From: Hyperoodon ampullatus
Lineage: Eukaryota; Chordata; Mammalia; Artiodactyla; Ziphiidae
Assembly (NCBI GenBank): GCA_949752795.1
Contig: OX457056.1
Coordinates: 94,758,942-94,822,941, forward strand
DNA length: 64,000 nucleotides
Direction: 5' to 3'
This document shows positions 58,093 through 64,000 of this stretch, piece by piece. The position numbers and the translations under genes were made by a program. The notes below the pieces were generated by a model. It did not search any database. It worked only from the letters and a program-made list of their open reading frames with translations, and was not told where the DNA came from. Position 1 is the stretch's first letter, and each line of letters opens with the position of its first letter.

Positions 58093-58330
58093 GGACTTCC
58101 CTAGTGGTCCAGTGGGAAAGACTCTGCACTCCCAATGAAGAGGGCCCAGGTTCAATCCCTGGTCAGGGAACTAGATCCACACACGCATGCCGTAACTAAG
58201 AGTCCACATGCTGCAACTAAAAGATCCCACATGCCGCAATGAAGATCTCATGTGCCGCACCTAAGACCCAGCACAGTCTGGATGGATGGATGGATGGATG
58301 GATAGATAGATATTTTTTTAAATAAAAAAT
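58093..58330 (+). mobile_element. CHR-type SINE, older variant with (GGAT)n tail
   Basis: Starts GGGACTTCCCTAGTGGTCCA and ends in GGATGGATGGAT... plus A-rich sequence. The TSD AAAAGTAATTGG (58081-58092) recurs as AAAAGGAATTGG (58331-58342). Confidence 0.87.
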
Positions 58331-58477
58331 AAAAGGAATTGGATCCTACCTAAAATATACCAGACCCAAAAAATCAGTTCAAGGTTATTTGCAGCCTTGA
58401 ATGTTCAAGAAATAGCTACAAATTTTAGAAGAAAATACAAGAGAAAAATCTTTTTTACCTTGGCAAAATAATAATAA

Positions 58478-58662
58478 TAGCAATCATTTATATAGTATTT
58501 ACTGTGTGTCAGGTACTATTCTCAACATTTTATATATATTCATGTATATAATTTTAATTCTCACAACAACCATAAGAAGTAAATGCTGATATTATCCTTA
58601 TTTCACAGATAAGGAAACAGAGGGGAAGCTTGCCCAAGATCACACAGCTAGCAGGTGTCAGG
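58478..58662 (-). repeat. MIR SINE relic
   Basis: ATTTATATAGTATTTACTGT, GTGTCAGGTACTATTCTCAA and AGATAAGGAAACAGAGGGGA follow reverse MIR almost completely. Confidence 0.87.
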
Positions 58663-59130
58663 TGCCAGTGTTTGCTCCTAAACAAGACACAAATAAGTTT
58701 ATTCCTTTAAAGAAAACATAGATAAATAGGACCACATTGACAAGAACATCTTTGTTTATCAAATAGCCATAAATTGAAAAGACAAGCCACTAATGCAGAG
58801 AACAACTTACCATACATTTAACCTAAAAAAAACTCAACAGAAGATGTGAATTGACACTTCATGGCAGAAGAAATTATAAATGGTTAATAAATATAAAGAG
58901 ATGTTCTACCTCAATAATAGGGGAAATACCAGTTACAACCACAGCAAAATCATTTCACATCCATCAGGTCATCAGAAATTAACAAGTTATAGCTAGTATT
59001 ATTAGTTTTGTGAAGCTTCTGGGAGTGCAAACTGGTGGTACCTCTTTGGAGAATAACTTGGCATTGTTCTAGGTTAGCAAAGGCATACTCTATTAGCCAG
59101 CAAATCCATTTCTAGATATGAACCCTGGAT

Positions 59131-59313
59131 CAAAGTCAATAAACTATGGCCCCTAGACCAAATCTGGTCTCCAGTCTGTTTTTGTAATAAAGTTTTTGTT
59201 GGAACACAGCCATGCTTATTAATACATTGCTTATGGCTGTTTCTTTGTTACAGTAGAGTAGTGGCAAAGGACCATATGGCTCACAAAACCTAAAATGTTT
59301 ACTCTCTGACAGG
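59131..59313 (+). mobile_element. hAT-type relic, shorter relative of the 51204 element
   Basis: CAATAAACTATGGCCCCTAG, GTTGGAACACAGCCATGCTT and CATATGGCTCACAAAACCTA match the same family as the copy in intron 13. Confidence 0.75.
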
Positions 59314-60429
59314 AAATAGAAAACAATCTGGATATCAATTGTGAGGAAAATAAACAGTGGTAAGTCATATGTGGTGTGTTACAGAGCAACAAAAATGAAT
59401 GAATAATAGCTACAAACATCAACATGCATGAATCTTGCAAATATGATGTTGAAGAAAATAGGCAGTATGATTCTGCTTATGTAAAGTTCAAAAACATGCT
59501 AACCTAAACTGTAAATTGTTTGGAGATTCATAACAAATGTGGTGTGCTAAGGAAAAGCAAGAAATGAGAAACAGAAGACTCAGGTTAGTGGACACTGTGG
59601 GCAGGAGTTAGGGGATGTCACTGGAGACTGCTCACAGTAGTGTCAAAGGTTCAGGTAATATTTTCTAAGCCAGGTGATGGGTACACAAATGTTCCTGTTT
59701 TTAATCTTTATACCACACATTTACTCTTGTTTGAACAAGAATCCTGGAAGATTTTAGTGCAAAAAAATTTTTTTTCCTTTCCTACCTCTGTATCCCACAA
59801 ATTACCATCCAGAACTCTCATTCCTGGTGTTTACCTCCCTGTTTCTAAATAATGTGCTTGTGCTATTTAATCTTTATTGATTTAAGGTTATTTAGTGAGT
59901 CTCCGTGATGGTAGATGATGGATTAGCACTCCCCTTTTCTTCCCCCATTACATAGTTTAATTACATATTTTGCTCACTTAAGTAGTTATTGTTTATATTA
60001 CCAAGACTTCTCGTGGTTTACGGCTCAGCCAAGTGGGACAGTACTACTCTTACCTTTTTTCTTGTAGACCATTTTCCTGGAGTTAATAATTGCTTTTGTT
60101 TTGTTTTGTTTCATTTTGTTTTTTGTTACTTTTCTGTTTTTCATTGCTAATTTTTATTAAGAACTCCATCTCTGCCACATGCCTTTCAATATTTTTTGAG
60201 TTTTCAAACTTACCAGTTCTGGTCTTTTGCCCCCGAATACCTCCCTTTTTGAGCTTTCTATCTTGATTCATTATGGACTATGTCTCTCCATAGCTGTCCT
60301 CATAAGACTTTCCCTGTCCCCCTCTCCTGTGTTGAACCTCATGTTTTCTTCTTTTCTTGGTTTGTTCCTTCATTATGGTATAGCATCTTCTCCAGCAGTT
60401 TCCTGAAAAAGAATACATGGGAGGAAATT

Positions 60430-60900
60430 TTTTTGGTACTCTACTTGTCTGAAAATGTCTTTATTGAACTTTCATAATTTATGATTTGGCTTAAGCATAT
60501 GGCAGTCTAGATTGGAAAATTATTTTCACTAAAAATTTTGAATACTGTTCTCCATTGGTCTTTCAACTTTCTTTGAGATGTCTGATGCTATTCTTTTCTG
60601 AGTCCTCTGTACATGACATGTTTTTATTTCTGAAAGGATTTGGGGTTTTCTCTTTATCTTGTGTCTTCAATTTACTGTACTCTTCTGTTTTCTCTCTCTG
60701 GAGCTTTATTTGTTGGTTTTAGACTTCCTAAAGAGATCTAATGTTCTTATCCTTTCTCCTTTATTTTCTCTTTGACTTTTTGTTCTACTTTCTGGGAGAT
60801 TGCCTCAACTTTGTCTTTTAGCCCTTCTATTGACTTTTTTAATATATTTGATTTCCAAGAGAACTTTCTAGAAAGAGATAACTGGGGTATGAGTGTCCCA
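60430..60900 (-). repeat. Possible old L1 5' region, antisense
   Basis: GAAAATGTCTTTATTGAACT and TGAATACTGTTCTCCATTGG resemble old L1 5' sequence in reverse. Divergence is high. Confidence 0.4.
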
Positions 60901-61042
60901 GTATATAGACTTTCAGCCAATCTCCTTGTTCAGTTCTCCTCGGGACCCCACCTCACAGCTTCATGCCTCCATGTGTTGAGCTTCTTCAGGCTAAGTCAAC
61001 TGGCTGCACTCATTGGTATTCCCTACTGTGGCCATTTTAGGT

Positions 61043-61256
61043 CAGTGATTCTCTACTGGGGTCAGTTCTGCCTCCTAAGAGATATTTGGCAATATCTGGA
61101 GAATTTTTGTCTGTCACAATTAGGGGAAAAAGTACTTCTTGTATCTGGTAAGCAGAGGGCAGGGATGTTGCTAAACGTCCTATGGTGCACAGGACGGCCC
61201 TCACAACAAAGAATTATCTGGCCTCAAAGGTCATTAGTTCCTAGGTTCAGACCCTG
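61043..61256 (+). mobile_element. MER20-like hAT relic
   Basis: CAGTGATTCTCTACTGGGGT, GGCAATATCTGGAGAATTTT, TTGCTAAACGTCCTATGGTG and CAACAAAGAATTATCTGGCC keep MER20 order. Confidence 0.75.
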
Positions 61257-62427
61257 CTTTAGATTGTATATATCTTTCTTCCACTCTGAACCACTCTCTG
61301 CTCTTTGTCTTCCACAAGTTTTTGAAATCACTTGTTCACCCTTGTTTTCTCTCTTGTTCTCTCTGTCCTTTTGAGTATATAACCTTCTTATTTCTTTACT
61401 GTCATTTTAGCACTGTTTCCAGAAGAAGCGGTGTTAAAAATGTGTGTGGTCAGTCTACAGTTTCAACTGGAAGACTGAAATTTAGCACTAATGTTTCTTG
61501 GTTTTGAATTTTGTATATAGATCATTATTGCATCTAGAATTTATTTTTGTACATAAAATAAAATAGAATCTAGCTAATGTTTTGTCTCCAATTAGTGGCT
61601 ATCCCAACTCTATTTTTAAAGACTTTATTCTTTTCCCACTTTCTTAAAATGCTGCCTTTTCTAAACTTAACATCTGTGATGTATCTGCTTGTCCATATGT
61701 GAAATCCATACTGTCCTAATTATAGTAGCTTTTTCATTTACTTTGATATCTCATAAAGCAAGTCTAGCTGCAGTCTTCCTCCCGCCCCTCATTTTTACTG
61801 TTTTTTCTTAACTTTCTTTTTTCCTAAATAAATTTTAGAATGAAATCTGAGTCACCCATCTAATTTTAAAAAGGTTGTGTCAGGATTCTTACTGAAATTT
61901 TATTGAATTTACAATCATTTCAGGAAATTTTAATCTGTTTCCAATATTGTGTTCCCATTCAGAAACATGGTGTGTCTTCACATTAAGTCAGGTTGTGTTT
62001 TACGCTCTTCAGGAAAATGTTACAGGTTCCTCATATAAATCTTGTCCATTTTGTGTTTGGGTTACGGTATTTTCTGCTCTGATTTTTCTTCAGTTCAGTC
62101 CTAGCTACTTTTTTTTTTAGAAATTTCTCAAAATTTTGGCCCGCTAATGGTTTCCCTTCATTCCTGTTATGGATACATTCTTTTCTTCCGGACTTGCCTT
62201 TCTTTTTTGGTATCTTTTCTTTGATTTCAATGATATTGAAGAGGAGAGAGAGAAAAATGTGTTTGCCTCTTCTGACATCTGGAACCTGAAGTGTACACAT
62301 GACTTTTAAAGTATTTTAAAATAAATCTAATTTATTTCCTTAGTTTTCTTCCAGAAATATTATGAAAGAGTGCTTAAGGAAAAGAAACTGAGACATATAC
62401 CTATTAATTTTTAAAATTTAATTATAG

Positions 62428-62579
62428 CTTGAAAACGAAAAATGTGAATTAAAGTCTAAAATGTTAAAAATGAAAGAAACAATAGAGTCTTTAGAGAAAA
62501 AAGTAAAACTCCAAGCTCAAAAACTTAGCCATGTGGCTGGTGACTCATCTCATCAGAAAACAGAGATGAACTCACTTAG
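62428..62579 (+). CDS. CEP135: CEP135 exon 15 (residues 620-670, last in window)
   Basis: Acceptor AATTATAG|C; donor TTAG|GTAAGT. The 152-base exon encodes LENEKCELKSKMLKMKETIE and SHVAGDSSHQKTEMNSL and ends two bases into Arg670. The reading frame continues beyond the right edge; no exon 16 is visible before 64000. Confidence 0.96.
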
Positions 62580-62674
62580 GTAAGTTTATTGAAAGTTTCA
62601 TTTCTCTTCTGGGAACAAGCTTGTTGCTATATAAGGTTCATAATGGTGGCATTTTGGACTAGGCCTTTGAAAAG

Positions 62675-62808
62675 CAGTAGTTCTCAAAGTTGGCTTTGTA
62701 GCAGAATCACTTGGGGAGCTTTTGTAAAGTATGGATTTAGGGACTGATCTCTGGAGGTTCCTGTTCACTGAGTGAATCTGGATAAGTTTTGAGTATCTGT
62801 ACTTTTAA
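62675..62808 (+). mobile_element. MER5A-like hAT relic
   Basis: CAGTAGTTCTCAAAGTTGGC and GCAGAATCACTTGGGGAGCT match MER5A; the far end is decayed. Confidence 0.65.
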
Positions 62809-62879
62809 AGACTTTCATAGCTTCATATGATTGCAGGCAAATTTTTGTACCTACCTCTTTCTAAAATCTCCCTAACAGA

Positions 62880-63383
62880 TACAAGTGTACTTTGTTTTAT
62901 TGTGCTTCAATTTATTGTGCTTTGCAGATGTTGTGTTTTTTACAAATTGAAGGTTTTTGGCAATCCTGCATCAAGCAAGTTTATTGGTGCTGTATTTCCA
63001 ACAGCATTTGCTCATTTCGTGTTTCTGTGTCACATTTTGGTAATTCTTGCAATATTTCAAACTTTTTCATAATTATTATATTTGTTATGATGATCTGTGA
63101 TCAGTGAGCTTTGACTATTACTACAACTCACTGAAGGCTCAGATGATGGTTAGTATTTTTTAGAAATAAGGTTTTTTAAATTAAGGTATGTGCATCGTTT
63201 TTTTCAGACATAATGTTATTGCACACCTAATAGACTACAGTATAGTACAGACATAACTTTTATTTACTTATTTTTTTCATGGCTTTGAATTTTTAATTTA
63301 TTTTTTTTTACTGAAGTATAGTTGTTTACAATGCTGTGTTAGTTTCTGGTGTACAGCAAAGTGATTCATTTATACATATGTGC

Positions 63384-63416
<33 letters not shown>

Positions 63417-63736
63417 TATATACTTTTTCATATTCTTTCCATTATGGTTTATAACAAGATATTGATTATAGTTCTCTGTGCTATACAGTAGGACCTTGTT
63501 GTTTATTTTATATATAGTAGTTTGTATCTGCTAATCCCAAACTCCTAATTTACCCCTTCCCCCTTCCCCCTTCCCCTTTGTTAACCGTAAGTTTGTTTTT
63601 TATGTTTGTGAGTATTAAACATAATTTTGTATGCCCTGGGAAACCAAGTAATCCACATGATTCACTTTATTGCCATATTTTCTTTACTGTGGTGGTCTGG
63701 AACCAAACCCACAATATCTCCAAGGTATGCCTGTAC
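62880..63736 (+). mobile_element. Tigger-type (Tc1/pogo) transposon remnant, split by an L1
   Basis: The left end GTACTTTGTTTTATTGTGCT, TTACAAATTGAAGGTTTTTG and CATTTGCTCATTTCGTGTTT, and the right end CAATATCTCCAAGGTATGCC, fit Tigger termini. Most of a transposase frame is absent. Confidence 0.75.
63264..63618 (-). mobile_element. 5'-truncated L1 3' end inside Tigger
   Basis: GAAGTATAGTTGTTTACAAT, GTGTACAGCAAAGTGATTCA and CTATACAGTAGGACCTTGTT. The flanks ACATAACTTTTAT and ACATAATTTTGTAT look like a diverged TSD. It includes a (TA)n(CA)n tract at 63383-63420. Confidence 0.83.
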
Positions 63737-64000
63737 TTCAGATTATTTGTACTCCTTAGTGTAGAATTGCTGGAAATTACAGAGTTTTTTGCTACCTATG
63801 TCATTGTTCTTCTCATTCTTCTTTCAAAGAAATGTAAAATCAGAATATTTATATACAGAGTCTAAAAGGTGATGTGTCTGAAAAATGTAAAAAAAAGTCA
63901 GTATGGCCCAAGTAGGCTGTATCTACAGGTTGAAGTCAGGTAATAAAGAACTTGGTATGATAACCAAGAGTGTCTGGATTTTATCTTATAAACATGGAGA

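Larger units (their letters stand above)
57500..59550 (+). mobile_element. Old L1 fragment, sense, broken by several later insertions
   Basis: AAAATTTACATGGAAGCAAA and GAACTTGTCTTACTAGATAT resemble the ORF2 thumb region. CTAATGCAGAGAACAACTTA and AAATCCATTTCTAGATATGA are ORF2 C-terminal sequence. A SINE, a MIR and a hAT element interrupt it. All frames are closed. Confidence 0.6.
55853..62427 (+). other. CEP135: CEP135 intron 14
   Basis: Holds a MIR, a patchwork of old sense L1, SINE, MIR and hAT pieces (57500-59550), and an old antisense L1-like stretch. The stretches 56210-57490, 59860-60430 and 61260-62420 are unassigned AT-rich DNA. Confidence 0.88.
13500..64000 (+). other. CEP135: CEP135 gene (promoter to intron 15, 3' part off window)
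   Basis: Fourteen coding exons joined by GT/AG splice sites give one uninterrupted reading frame of 669 codons. I recognise it as CEP135 from its N-terminus (MTTAAERKYINVRKRLDQLG) and long matches such as QLAQQLERHKEEVL and RRIMAEKEAL. The protein is almost wholly predicted coiled coil. From family knowledge, CEP135 (Bld10 in Chlamydomonas and Drosophila) sits in the centriole between cartwheel hub and microtubule wall. Its N-terminal part binds microtubules and CPAP, its C-terminal part binds SAS-6, and human loss-of-function alleles cause primary microcephaly (MCPH8). Human CEP135 has 1140 residues, so about 470 are encoded beyond the right edge. No frameshift or stop interrupts the exons seen, so the gene looks functional. 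Confidence 0.97.
62580..64000 (+). other. CEP135: CEP135 intron 15 (to window edge)
   Basis: Contains a MER5A-like element and a Tigger split by an L1. No further exon is recognised before the edge. Confidence 0.85.

Noticed and set aside
60772..61374. Plus-strand ORF of 200 codons
   Set aside because: It crosses an old L1-like stretch and a MER20-like element, with no known domain and no splice context.

Overview
This is vertebrate nuclear DNA from a placental mammal, most likely a cetacean (whale or dolphin). The clade call rests on many copies of the tRNA-derived CHR-type SINEs that are abundant in cetaceans. They begin with GGCTTCCCTGGTGGCGCAG or GGACTTCCCTGGTGGCACAG, and several are nearly identical with crisp target-site duplications. 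Ancient mammalian repeats (L2, MIR, MER20-like and MER5A-like hAT elements, MLT1 LTRs, Tigger) and artiodactyl/cetacean-type L1s agree with this. The species cannot be fixed from the sequence alone.

The only cellular protein-coding gene recognised is CEP135 (centrosomal protein of 135 kDa), on the + strand. About 13.5 kb of repeat-rich intergenic DNA precedes it. A CpG island at about 13.5-14.2 kb holds the TATA-less promoter and non-coding exon 1 (splice donor at 13916). The start codon is in exon 2 (17384). Fourteen coding exons (exons 2-15) follow, the last ending at 62579, and the gene runs off the right edge. Exon phases agree throughout and the frame is open. The window encodes residues 1-669 plus two bases of codon 670, roughly the first 59% of a protein that is 1140 residues long in human. 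CEP135 is a coiled-coil centriole scaffold linking the SAS-6 cartwheel to the microtubule wall.

The rest is introns and repeats. Intron 6 (9.6 kb) holds a nearly full-length L1 in antisense with its own target-site duplication. It is inactivated by stops and has a young SINE inserted in ORF2. Other L1 pieces are mostly antisense to CEP135. Upstream lie a SINE dimer sharing one target-site duplication, two nested SINEs, two solo MLT1-type LTRs with recognisable flanking duplications plus a third without a clear one, and a minus-strand processed retrocopy of an unidentified transcript 3' end.

The most interesting signals concern CEP135 control and architecture. They are a consensus-matching RFX X-box in the promoter, a short uORF spanning the exon 1/2 junction, an in-frame ATG nine codons upstream of the usual start, a hAT transposon 19 bp past the exon 9 donor, and same-orientation SINE pairs bracketing single exons. 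I found no prokaryote-like system, RNA gene cluster or novel multigene system.
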